Positions 11,665 to 19,039 of a DNA stretch of 27,500 nucleotides are shown in pieces. The position numbers and the translations under genes are program-made. The stretch is from assembly GCA_016946835.1 (NCBI GenBank), contig JACVTC010000196.1, positions 25,001 to 52,500 of the forward strand. Reading direction: 5' to 3'. This DNA comes from Neocallimastix lanati (nom. inval.). Taxonomy: Eukaryota > Neocallimastigomycota > Neocallimastigomycetes > Neocallimastigales > Neocallimastigaceae. The notes beneath the pieces were generated by a model. That model ran no database searches. It worked only from the letters and a program-made list of their open reading frames with translations, and was not told the origin of the DNA. Each line of letters begins with the position of its first letter. The first letter of the stretch is position 1.

Positions 11665-12668
11665 ATGAAGTGTACTTTATTTGCTATTGTTGCTCTCGCT
11701 ATTAGCTTAGTTAGTGCTGAAATTAAGATCACTAAGCCAGTTGCCAGTACTAAGTGGAGTTTCGGTAAGACTGAAACTGTTGAATGGACTGCTGGTCCAA
11801 CTGATACTGGTGCTAAGGATTTATATGTCGTAAGTATTATTTATAATATATTTAAAATAAAAATAATAAATAGAAGAATAATATAATTGAGAAAAAGAAA
11901 AAAAAAAAGAAAAGAAAGAAAATATAAGAAAAAGGGTTAATTAATAGGATATTATATTTTGAAATATATACTATTATAAATAAATAAAGTTCTTCCTTAA
12001 TGGTAGTGATCCAAAAACTTTCAAGGGTGAATCCTATGTTGCCAAGGTCGCTGTTCCAGATGTAGCTGCTGGATCTGCCAAGGTTGATCTTGTAAGTAAA
12101 ATGTTGAAAGTTTAGAAAAATTAGAATATATTTTTATTTATATTATAAGAAAAATTTGAAATAGTATAATAAATTTTAAATAAAAGGTAGTGATACTTAA
12201 TAGTAACTGTTTTTTTTTTTTTCAAAATATAAAAAAATTAAATATATATAGTCTACTGTTGATCTTACTAAGTACCCAAAGAGCAGTAACCAATACTTCA
12301 TCCGTATTGGTGATGTTAGTGGTGGATACTCTTCTCAATTCACCATTACTGGTGGTAGTGGTGCTGATGTTCCAGCCGCTGCTGCTTCTGGTGCTACCGG
12401 TGCTACCGGCGCTGCCGCTCCAGGTGCTGGAGCTGCTGGTGCTACTGCTGCTAAACCAGGTGTTGCCGCTACTGGTCTTGCTGGTGCTGCTGCTACTGGT
12501 GCTCCAGGTGCTGCTGCTACTGGTTTAGCTGGTGCTTCAAAGGCCACTATTACTAGAACTGTTACTGCTACTGCTGCCCCAACTGGTAAGGCTACTAGTG
12601 ATGCTACTGCTAATGCTGCCATTTCTTTAATGGCTATTTTCGCTGCTTTCATTGCTCTTTTCCTTTAA
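11665..12668 (+). CDS. Kre9/Knh1-like secreted, probably GPI-anchored wall protein (3 exons)
   Basis: The spliced product is 227 aa: exon 1 is 11665-11829 (55 codons), exon 2 is 11990-12091 (34) and exon 3 is 12252-12668 (138 plus stop), all in phase 0. Residues 1-18 form a signal peptide ending VSA, with cleavage likely before EIKITKP. Residues 19 to about 115 match the Kre9/Knh1 N-terminal Ig-like domain (Pfam PF10342 family): ITKP, W-x-W-like spacing (STKWSF, VEWTAG), LYVFFLNG, and the closing YFIRIGDVSGGYSSQFTI. A Gly/Ala/Thr/Pro/Val-rich stretch of about 65 residues follows, then a Thr-rich ITRTVTATAAPT segment and a hydrophobic C-terminus (about 18 residues, ending ALFL) typical of a GPI signal. 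In this family such proteins act at the cell surface in wall beta-glucan assembly or as structural wall proteins; the exact role here is inferred. The alternative acceptor at 12006 would give an immediate stop, supporting 11989. Codon composition is far richer in G+C than the flanks. Confidence 0.85.
11830..11989 (+). other. intron 1 of the Kre9-like gene
   Basis: Begins GTAAGT and ends AAAG before TTCTTCC. It is 160 nt, nearly pure A/T, with in-frame stops in all frames. Removing it joins DLYV to FFLNGSD without a frameshift, restoring a continuous domain. Confidence 0.8.
12092..12251 (+). other. intron 2 of the Kre9-like gene
   Basis: Begins GTAAGT and ends TATATATAG before TCTACTG. It is 160 nt, the same length as intron 1, with a T12 tract about 30 nt before the acceptor. 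Joining gives KVDL followed by STVDLTKYP in frame. Confidence 0.85.
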
Positions 12669-13158
12669 ATTAGTTAAGGAAAGAATTTGAAATCAAAAAT
12701 AAAATAAAATATTTATTAATATTATAGAAGTATTAATTTAAAAAAATTAAAATTTTAAATAAAATAAAAATCTTTATTATAATTAAAGAATAAATATAAA
12801 AAAGTTATTTTTATAATATAAATAAAATAAAAACTAATAAAATAAATTAAAAATATTAAACCAAAAAATTGAGAATTTTATATTTTTTTTTATTCTAAAA
12901 TAATAGAAATAAAAAAAAAAAGAAATAATAAAATAAAATGAATTTAGGAAAAAAAAAAAGATTTAAACTTTTTTTTTTTTTGTTTAAATTCAAATAAAAA
13001 TAGAAAATAACCATAAATAATTAATCAATATATATATAAAAAAAAAGAAAAGAATAAAATAAATAATAAAGTAGTATTAAATTTGTTAAACAAACAGATT
13101 AAAAATATTTAACAAAAATTTTAACAAAAAAAAAATTATTTTGTTATTTTGGAGAAAT
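12669..13158. other. 3' flank of the Kre9-like gene, AT-rich
   Basis: No coding sequence. Several AATAAA hexamers lie just downstream of the stop (from about 12696) and could serve as polyadenylation signals. The stretch contains the hairpin listed separately at 12939-12992. Confidence 0.5.
12939..12992. repeat. near-perfect hairpin with A11/T12 arms
   Basis: tgaatttaggaaaaaaaaaa pairs with its near reverse complement ending gtttaaattca, across a loop of about 7 nt (atttaaa). Only the gg/gtt step near the outer third mismatches. Confidence 0.75.
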
Positions 13159-13278
13159 GTTTGGAATTAAAGAATTTTTTTTTAGAAGAAAAGTGTGGTT
13201 GGAATTAAAGAATTTTTTTTAAGAAGAAAAGTGTGGTTAATTTGAAAGTGAATTTTTTCAATTCGAGAAATTTGTCAA
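13159..13278 (+). repeat. left copy of ~120-bp direct repeat bracketing the LINE nest
   Basis: From gtttggaattaaagaa to gagaaatttgtcaa, this matches 15928-16048 with differences only in T-run length and the adjacent base. It contains its own tandem duplication: ttggaattaaagaatttttt...agaagaaaagtgtgg occurs twice, about 39 bp apart. Its right end directly abuts the truncated LINE 3' end at 13279, while the right copy begins immediately after a poly(A) tail. This is the geometry of a target-site duplication. Confidence 0.85.
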
Positions 13279-13454
13279 TTACGTTATACAATAAGCTATT
13301 TTGTAAATATGATTAATAAAGATTGTTTATTTTTTTATCTTTTTTTTTTTTTTTATTATTTTATTACATGTATTTTATTTTTTTTTTTTTTATTATTTTA
13401 TTACATGTATTTTATCAAATATTTAATTAATAAAGATGAAACAAGTTTGCTGCC

Positions 13455-13493
<39 letters not shown>
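13279..13493 (+). mobile_element. LINE family A, 3'-UTR-only copy with poly(A) tail (copy 0)
   Basis: A 5'-truncated insertion holding only 3'-UTR: tgtttatttttttatctttt, the CATGTATTTT motif twice (13367-13376 and 13404-13413, a local ~37-bp duplication), AATAAA at 13429-13434, then gatgaaacaagtttgctgcc and a 36-nt A tail (13458-13493). The same 3' end occurs at 14518 and 15872. The open frame through it is low-complexity 3'-UTR, not a gene. Confidence 0.8.
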
Positions 13494-13501
<8 letters not shown>

Positions 13502-13514
13502 GATAATGTAGCAA

Positions 13515-14282
13515 TTGATGTTTTATGACAAAAACAAATTCGAAGAAACATCAAAATTTATAAAACTTTGTTATGACTATCCTGATCTTTCATATGGTTT
13601 CTATTGGCTATTGAGAGCACGAAGCGGATATAGATTAGATGCTAGAATTGCTAAAGCTGCAAAAATAGCGGACCAAATGTGTCCTAATTTTTGTCCCTGT
13701 TGTAAAAGTAATAAACAATGGATAAGTCATTGGTTAATTGATTGTCCCTTTTTCAATCATACTCGTAGTAAAGTTAATGATAAAATTTTATTTTTATATA
13801 ATGCTTTTTACCGTGGCAACCTAACAAATGATATTGTTAATAGTAATAATGATAATAGTAATAGTAATAATAGTAATAGTTATAATAGTAATAGTTATAA
13901 TAGTAATAATAATATTAGTAATAGTATTTTTAGTAATGTTAGTAATAGTATTGAAAATAATGTGTATATTGATTCTAGTGTGTGTGAAAAAGTGTTTAAT
14001 TTCCATCTTGGAGGTCGAAGTATTAATAACAGTACAAGGGAATGGAAGGATCTATTTAAGTGCCAGATGAAATCAGGAGCTTATTCTGATACTCCGTTCT
14101 TAGTGGTTACTGCGGCACTTCTCCAATCGATTATACCTATTGCTATTGGCCAGCAATGGTCTTTGTTCAATAGGTTCAAATCGAATCGTACTACTACTAC
14201 CAAGAGCGTCAATGCTGAAGAAACAGTAAGACAGGCCAGCAGGGCTAGCGCAACCAATGAAGATCATAATTTTGTATCTTAA
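13515..14282 (+). pseudogene. LINE-A polyprotein C-terminal fragment with zinc-binding module
   Basis: Open frame of about 256 codons without an authentic start: codon 13515 is TTG, the first ATG is 13518, and TAG lies just upstream at 13509. It is a 5'-truncated piece rather than a gene. Residues ~30-75 carry the LINE C-terminal zinc-binding signature: CPNFCPCC, then 11-12 residues, HWLIDCPFF, aligning with DCPKYCPCC...HWIFKC of LINE-B. In RT-bearing LINEs this Cys/His module follows the RT and is thought to bind nucleic acid. Residues ~107-145 are an Asn/Ser-rich insert encoded by an (AATAGT)-type microsatellite (13834-13945), replacing unrelated sequence in LINE-B. A shared FHLGG/FLLGG element follows. 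The frame is otherwise intact to TAA at 14280. Confidence 0.75.
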
Positions 14283-14337
14283 AATTATGATTAACATTGC
14301 GAAGTCAAAGTTAATTATTATACTTCAGTATAATAAT
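14277..14337 (+). repeat. 61-bp segment duplicated at 14544-14604
   Basis: From tcttaaaattatgattaaca to ttcagtataataat, identical base for base to 14544-14604. In copy 1 it spans the stop codon and early 3'-UTR; the second occurrence is the 5' end of copy 2, so the two are homologous parts of two LINE-A copies. Confidence 0.95.
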
Positions 14338-14517
14338 GCCCTTGTGAAGTCTTACAAATATTAATTAAATGAAACTAGAATATATTATACCATTATTTTA
14401 TTTTTATTTTGTGTTTTATTTTTTGTTTATTTTTTTATCTTTTTTTTTTCTTTTTATTACATGTATTTTTTTTTTTCAAAATTTAATTAATAAAGATGAA
14501 ACAAGTTTGCTGCCGTT

Positions 14518-14548
<31 letters not shown>

Positions 14549-14590
14549 AAATTATGATTAACATTGCGAAGTCAAAGTTAATTATTATAC

Positions 14591-14604
14591 TTCAGTATAA
14601 TAAT
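14591..14604 (+). repeat. target-site duplication of LINE-B, left
   Basis: TTCAGTATAATAAT, repeated exactly at 15678-15691 on the far side of the LINE-B A tail. Joining the flanks with one copy removed restores LINE-A sequence as seen at 14324-14337. Confidence 0.95.
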
Positions 14605-15630
14605 AAATCAAAAAATATAAATGTGAAAAATATGACGATATTTTAGAACGTTACTGGAAATCAGTTGCCAAATTTCAAGGTATTAAAGGTCAAAATTACG
14701 ATCGTAATAAGTTTTCAAACAATAAAGCTATAATTATGCTTAGTTTAAAATATCCCCAATTCAACTTAGGGTTTTCGTGGATTATTCGTTTACGCTGTGG
14801 TTATAAATACAATACTACTATTGCTATTAGAATGGGTAGAGTTTCAGAAGATTGTCCCAAGTATTGCCCCTGTTGTGGCGAAGATAAACAATCTTTTGAA
14901 CATTGGATTTTTAAATGCGATGCTCTTGCATCTTTTAGATGGAATTCTTTAAATTTCATCGATGATCTCTATGTTTTATTCCTTAGGAAGATTAGAGTGT
15001 TTAATCCTCTTTCTTCCTATGACTCTATTTCTAATTTTGAAGATTATATCAATCATTATATATACTTGTTCCTTCTTGGTGGGACTTTAGTTTTAAATGA
15101 GCTACATTTCGATAGTGGGGAACAGAGACAATTGAATGAACTACTTTTCAAAGGTTCATCTGAGTCACCTGTTCCAAAAATTGTGGGCTTGGCGGAATTC
15201 TTAACAAGTGCAATACCTATCATTAGTAGTTCGTTTGAGCTATTATTTGATAGGTATTGTAAAATATCAAACTTATCCAAGAGCGTCGACGTCGTACTGA
15301 TAAGGCATAATGATAATACAGGATCGTCATCTATTGCTACGAAGGATGAATCTCTCCCTAGTAGTTCAATAAATGATGAGTCCGGGGAGAGTTTAGTGGA
15401 CACCACACTATCTATTTTAAAGATGTTACTTCTAGGTTTTATTTCTTTTTTATTTGATAGGAAGGGAAAAATTCCCGCATAGTACAACTTGCCGAAATAC
15501 ATAGTATTTTCGAGCTTGTTTATTTTTTTATTTTTTAATTTTTTATTTTTAATTTCAAATGTACTTTTCACCTACATGTATTTTTTAAAATAAAATTTAA
15601 TAAAGTTTTGGAAGTGTATTCTCTTCCCTG

Positions 15631-15677
<47 letters not shown>
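14605..15677 (+). mobile_element. LINE family B, 5'-truncated insertion with poly(A) tail
   Basis: A 1,073-bp insertion bounded by the 14-bp target-site duplication. It starts inside the LINE coding region: the minus-strand copy near 27125 extends further 5'. It ends with AATAAA (15599-15604), gtattctcttccctgtct and a 44-nt A tail (15634-15677). The 5' truncation, A tail and short duplication are the hallmarks of target-primed reverse transcription. Confidence 0.95.
14607..15482 (+). pseudogene. LINE-B polyprotein C-terminal fragment
   Basis: Open from the 5' truncation point to TAG at 15480, about 291 codons; the ATG at 14736 is internal. Domain content: a basic segment (KKYKCEKYDDILERYWKSV), then FSWIIRLRCGYKYN, the zinc-binding module DCPKYCPCCGEDKQ...HWIFKCDAL around 14850-14925, a helical middle part (FLLGGTLVLNELHF), and a hydrophobic C-terminus (LSILKMLLLGFISFLF) followed by DRKGKIPA. 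The zinc module is the usual C-terminal element after RT in several LINE clades. It is uninterrupted, unlike its minus-strand relative, suggesting a fairly recent insertion. It cannot be functional alone because EN and RT are missing. Confidence 0.85.
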
Positions 15678-15679
<2 letters not shown>

Positions 15680-15691
15680 CAGTATAATAAT
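15678..15691 (+). repeat. target-site duplication of LINE-B, right
   Basis: Exact second copy of TTCAGTATAATAAT, starting at the first base after the LINE-B A tail. Confidence 0.95.
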
Positions 15692-15868
15692 GCCCTTGTT
15701 AAGTCTTACAAATATTAATTAAATGAAACTAGAATATATTATACCATTATTTTATTTTTATTTTGTGTTTTATTTTTTGTTTATTTTTTTATCTTTTTTT
15801 TTTTTATTATTTTATTACATGTATTTTATCAAATATTTAATTAATAAAGATGAAACAAGTTTGCTGCC

Positions 15869-15927
<59 letters not shown>

Positions 15928-15931
<4 letters not shown>

Positions 15932-16048
15932 GGAATTAAAGAATTTTTTTTAAGAAGAAAAGTGTGGTTGGAATTAAAGAATTTTTTTTTTAAGAAGAAA
16001 AGTGTGGTTAATTTGAAAGTGAATTTTTTCAATTCGAGAAATTTGTCA
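15928..16048 (+). repeat. right copy of ~120-bp direct repeat bracketing the LINE nest
   Basis: Begins at the first base after the 56-nt A tail of LINE-A copy 2 and matches 13159-13278, including the internal ~39-bp tandem duplication; T runs are one or two bases different. Confidence 0.85.
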
Positions 16049-16231
16049 AAGGGCGTAAAAATGATAATAAAGAGCGCCACACTATCTATTTTAAAGATGT
16101 TACTTCTAGGTTTTATTTCTTTTTTATTTATCCTCTTGGGAAGAGTTAGAGGCCATTTCGTCCTCGAATCTCATAACGTAGTTTTTTAATATTAATATAA
16201 AAAAAAAAATTTCATGTATTTAAATTTCATG
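16049..16231 (+). mobile_element. LINE family C, 3' end (right copy)
   Basis: Contains 16077-16129, identical over 53 bp to the LINE-B C-terminal coding region (15403-15455). It continues in the same frame into a different ending (LGRVRGHFVLESHN, TAA at 16187-16189). From 16137 it matches the left-edge LINE-C remnant. CATGTATTT is at 16213. No A tail follows; sequence passes directly into the ORF1-like remnant, so the 3' terminus is missing. Confidence 0.65.
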
Positions 16232-16252
16232 TAAGATTTAAAGCTAATATAG

Positions 16253-16588
16253 GCACAAGTTATTAGTAAGATCCCTTACTACAATGAAATTATTCCATAT
16301 GTTAAAAAACTTTTTTCTCCAAGGTATGGCTCATACTTCATTATTAGGGTTAATAAATACAAAAATGATCTCATCTTTTTCTATGTTTTAAATTTCTTAA
16401 GAGATGAAATTCCTGAAACAGCTAAAATTACCTGGTCCTTGTGTAATAAACTGAATCAAAAGAACAAGTCGAGGAAATCTAAAAACATTGATGTTGAACT
16501 TAATCCTATGGCAAAAGATTTTTTCTCTAGCCATCTAAATTCAAACCCCAATGAAGTGGACTGTTTTTCCAGGTCCATGGAGGGTTGA
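16253..16588 (+). pseudogene. ORF1-like LINE remnant without start codon
   Basis: A 111-codon open frame with normal amino-acid composition that has no N-terminal ATG (TAG immediately upstream at 16250, TGA at 16586). The order of elements (helix YYNEIIPYVKKLF, then GSYFIIRVNKY, then FLRDEIPETAKITWSLC and a basic NQKNKSRKSK) parallels the family-D ORF1-like region (helix KMKEFIHSKCKKF, then SFFRIKVYTP, then KKFKKVFKKALSGVKISY). That pattern, an S/Y-F-x-[IV]-x-V strand followed by a helix and a second strand, is typical of the nucleic-acid-binding part of LINE ORF1/Gag-like proteins. Homology to family D is inferred by eye and is weak at sequence level. Confidence 0.45.
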
Positions 16589-16602
16589 TGGAAAAGGAAT
16601 AA

Positions 16603-16725
16603 CCTATATCAGGTGTACTAATTACAGCTTTCTGTGATTCTGATGATAATCAATGGTTATCCTTTCTAAAGTGGCTTCTAGTACGAAGAGAGAAATCTGG
16701 AATACTGGAAGACTGTAGAAAGTGA
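16603..16725 (+). pseudogene. short coding-like remnant after a frameshift
   Basis: A 40-codon frame in a different phase from the preceding remnant, bounded by TAA at 16600 and TGA at 16723. It has coding-like composition (SGVLITAFCDSDDNQWLSF...WLLVRREKSGILEDC). It may continue the same decayed LINE protein; no family is recognised. Confidence 0.3.
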
Positions 16726-16894
16726 ACCTGACGTTCTATAATGTCTTAAACTGGATATGTAGTAACATTGGAGTTGTATAATTAATAATATCATGTAGTT
16801 TCTACATATTATCATTGTAATGAATCTATTGTATTTTTTACTTTAGCATTATTTTGTATATGTTTTTTTCTATAGTATTATTTATACTCTCATG

Positions 16895-17338
16895 TAGCTA
16901 TTGTAAAATGGAAATGTAGGAGATTGATTCACTCCAAAGCTTGTATTTGAGACATTATTTAACGGATGGGAATCTTTTTATAGTTTTTCACAACTATTAT
17001 TTCATTAACATTTAAATTTTATATTATATATGATTATTTTACAGAAATTTTTACATAAAACAGGAATTTATAATTGAAAATCATTAATTAAAAACTAGTC
17101 AACACAAAAAGAAAGAATAACAAACAAGTTTTAGCAAACAATATACACGAAAGAGAAGACAACAGCAATAAATTTTTATTTTTTTAATTTTTTAATTTTT
17201 TACTAATTTTATTTTTTTATTTTTATATTACACTTAAAAATTAGCTATTGTAAAATGGAAATGTAGGAGATTGATTCACTCCAAAGCTTGTGTTTAAGAC
17301 ATTATTTAACTGATAGGAATCTTTTTATAGTCTTTCAC
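16895..17338 (+). repeat. pair of 97-bp direct repeats, 347 bp apart, in the LINE-D leader
   Basis: 16895-16991 and 17242-17338 both begin tagctattgtaaaatggaaa and end tttttatag(t/c)tttcac or similar, with about six mismatches in 97 bp. Each is followed by T-rich then A-rich leader sequence. They lie 435-780 bp upstream of the first LINE-D ATG, where some LINEs carry tandem promoter monomers; that role is inferred. Confidence 0.8.
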
Positions 17339-17771
17339 TACTAACATTATTTACATTTTCATTTCAGTTTATTTATTATTACATTAGAGAAAATTATTTT
17401 ATCAATCAAAGCTTTACAAATCGATTAGAATTTCAGAAACTCCAAAGTTAACAGAAAATACAAAACAGAGAGAAAAAAAAAGTGTTTATTCATTACTAAA
17501 ATAACAGGAAAAAAGATATTATTCATTACTACAAAATTCTTAAGTTGTTCACTTTATTTAAACTTAATCAAATACTCCACGAAGATAGGATCTACACATT
17601 TTTATTATTATTTTATTATTTTATTTTTTTTTATTTATATTTTTCTTTTTAATTATATTTATTTATATATATATATATATATATTTTTTTTTTTATCTAT
17701 ATTTCTTAGTTTTTAGTATTTTAATTTTCATTGCTTCATTTTTTTAAATTGTAGTTTTTTTTTAGTTCATT

Positions 17772-18164
17772 ATGGAAAAGATTTTTCACCGGGGTTCTCG
17801 ATGCTATGGAACATCTATTGACAACACAGGGTTGATTTTTATCCGTGGTATACACTCATGGACTAATGCTAAAATGAAGGAATTTATTCATTCTAAATGC
17901 AAAAAATTCAATGTTAATATTTTGTCAGTAAAAAGAATTACCAATTTCAATGATAGCTTCTTCAGGATAAAAGTATACACTCCAAATTTCAACCTCAAAA
18001 AATTTAAAAAAGTATTTAAAAAGGCACTATCAGGAGTTAAAATTTCATATAGTAGATGTTCCAAATGGAATCATAAGGTTTCTTTTCGGCATTTAAAACA
18101 AAATTTAATCTCTATTAACACATCCAATGATATTAACACAGTAAACCTCAGTTCAACAATTTAG
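17772..18164 (+). pseudogene. LINE-D N-terminal ORF1-like region
   Basis: Opens with an ATG after a T-rich leader; 130 codons to TAG. It is basic, with LIFIRGIHSW, a helix-like KMKEFIHSKCKKF, a strand FFRIKVYTPNF and a Lys-rich helix LKKFKKVFKKAL followed by GVKISYSRC. The last two elements resemble the RRM-like, RNA-binding part found before the endonuclease in many LINEs. The frame that follows (from about 18143, one base shifted) runs on through an Asn-rich linker into the endonuclease. The present stop is therefore probably a frameshift artefact of decay, and ORF1-like and EN-RT parts may once have been one protein. Confidence 0.6.
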
Positions 18165-19039
18165 TAAATGCTAATAATGGCAATCATGAACTAATTGCTC
18201 CCAATATTCCTAATCATAATTCTCAAAATTCATTTTCACATTCTAACATAGGAAAGTTTTCTTTTTGTCTTAGTTGGAATACCAATGGATGGAATTTTGT
18301 GAAAAGAGATAGTATTGAGTACTTCAACACAATATTTAAACCATTTTTTATATGTTTTCAGGAAACAGGTAATGATTCTAATGAGGCTAGAAATCCATGT
18401 AACGTAACACTTCCTAACTATAAATATTTCTTGAAAAGAATGGATCCTACTACTCCAGGTTGCAGAGGTTTATATCTTGGTTATCATGTCTCATGTCAAG
18501 CAGTACTTGAAGATAATTCCTATACTTATCTTGTTTCTTTAACAACTTATAGTCTCTGGAATCACTCTAAGTGTTCTGTTGGTAATGTCTATATTCCCAC
18601 TAAGAAACACTCATTATAAGTCCGATATGCATTTTCAGAAGTTTTCACATGGCTTCAGAATCACACTAATAATCCATCTATTCTTCTTGGAGACTTTAAC
18701 ATGAGTACCTCAGATTTACAAGGTAAATTATCCAATAGTAACCTTGATAACTGGTTTATTCTTCCGATTAATGGTTCACCTATTTCATGGATAAGAGGTA
18801 GTTTTTCATCAGATATTGATCATGCGTTAGTCAATTCAAGTATGCTGGTTAAAAAAACAAGTGCTTATTTTGTTGATTATCCTTCTGTATCTGATCATAA
18901 ACCTCTCATGGTTTATTGTAAGAAAATTGCCACAGATGAATCATTTTTGTTACCAAAAAAATTTGTAAGATGGGATAGGTATAAATGTCTTGAACAAAAG
19001 AAAGAAATATGTTATCACAATAAATTTGAAAATTCTTAG
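18141..19039 (+). pseudogene. LINE-D endonuclease domain (EEP/AP-like), broken
   Basis: Frame 2 from about 18143. Family hallmarks in order: FCLSWNTNGW (Asn of the catalytic site), FFICFQETG (metal-binding Glu), GCRGLYLGYH, VGNVYIPT (strand before the TAA at 18617), NPSILLGDFNM (catalytic Asp/Asn), SSDIDHALV and SVSDHKPLMV (catalytic Asp-His). These are the endonuclease/exonuclease/phosphatase motifs that nick the target strand in target-primed reverse transcription. All catalytic positions remain, but the stop after KKHSL separates the first third from the rest. A frameshift near 19030 (FENS stop versus the overlapping frame reading ILSEEIENEE) separates it from RT. Confidence 0.85.

Larger units (their letters stand above)
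13494..14543 (+). mobile_element. LINE family A, 5'-truncated copy with poly(A) tail (copy 1)
   Basis: Begins directly at the end of the copy 0 A tail. It contains the C-terminal part of the LINE protein (to 14282), a 3'-UTR with CATGTATTTT (14460-14469), AATAAA (14489-14494) and a 26-nt A tail (14518-14543). No flanking short target-site duplication is obvious, as expected if the target was an A tract. Confidence 0.85.
14544..15927 (+). mobile_element. LINE family A copy 2, split by a LINE-B insertion
   Basis: The left piece (14544-14604) starts at the end of the copy 1 A tail and matches copy 1 from its stop codon. The right piece (15692-15927) resumes at gcccttgttaagtcttacaa exactly where copy 1 continues (14338), runs through CATGTATTTT (15828-15837) and AATAAA (15843-15848) to a 56-nt A tail (15872-15927). 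Between them is LINE-B plus its duplicated target. Apart from a few substitutions (gtgaag/gttaag) copy 2 equals copy 1. Confidence 0.9.

Noticed and set aside
12190-12528. Plus-strand 112-codon Leu/Val-rich ORF
   Set aside because: Out-of-frame reading across intron 2 and exon 3 of the Kre9-like gene.
12335-12652. Minus-strand 105-codon Ala/Pro/Val-rich ORF
   Set aside because: It is the antisense of exon 3 of the Kre9-like gene; its composition mirrors the sense Gly/Ala/Thr stalk.
13309-13497. ORFs ending in poly-Lys (also 14369-14557 and 15723-15953)
   Set aside because: They run through LINE-A 3'-UTR and its A tail; the repeated LINKDETSLLPL ending is just AATAAAGATGAAAC and following bases in translation.
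14736-15482. LINE-B fragment as an independent 248-aa zinc-finger gene starting at ATG 14736
   Set aside because: The same frame is open upstream to the insertion junction, the element is bounded by a target-site duplication and A tail, and the minus copy shows the ATG is internal.
15056-15571. Minus-strand 171-codon ORF opposite LINE-B (and its equivalent at 26468-26707)
   Set aside because: Antisense shadow of the LINE-B coding region, conserved in both copies only because the sense sequence is.
13159-16048. Bracketing 120-bp repeats as LTRs of an LTR retrotransposon
   Set aside because: The interior holds LINE 3' ends with A tails, not gag/pol; the repeats lack TG...CA ends and primer-binding sites.
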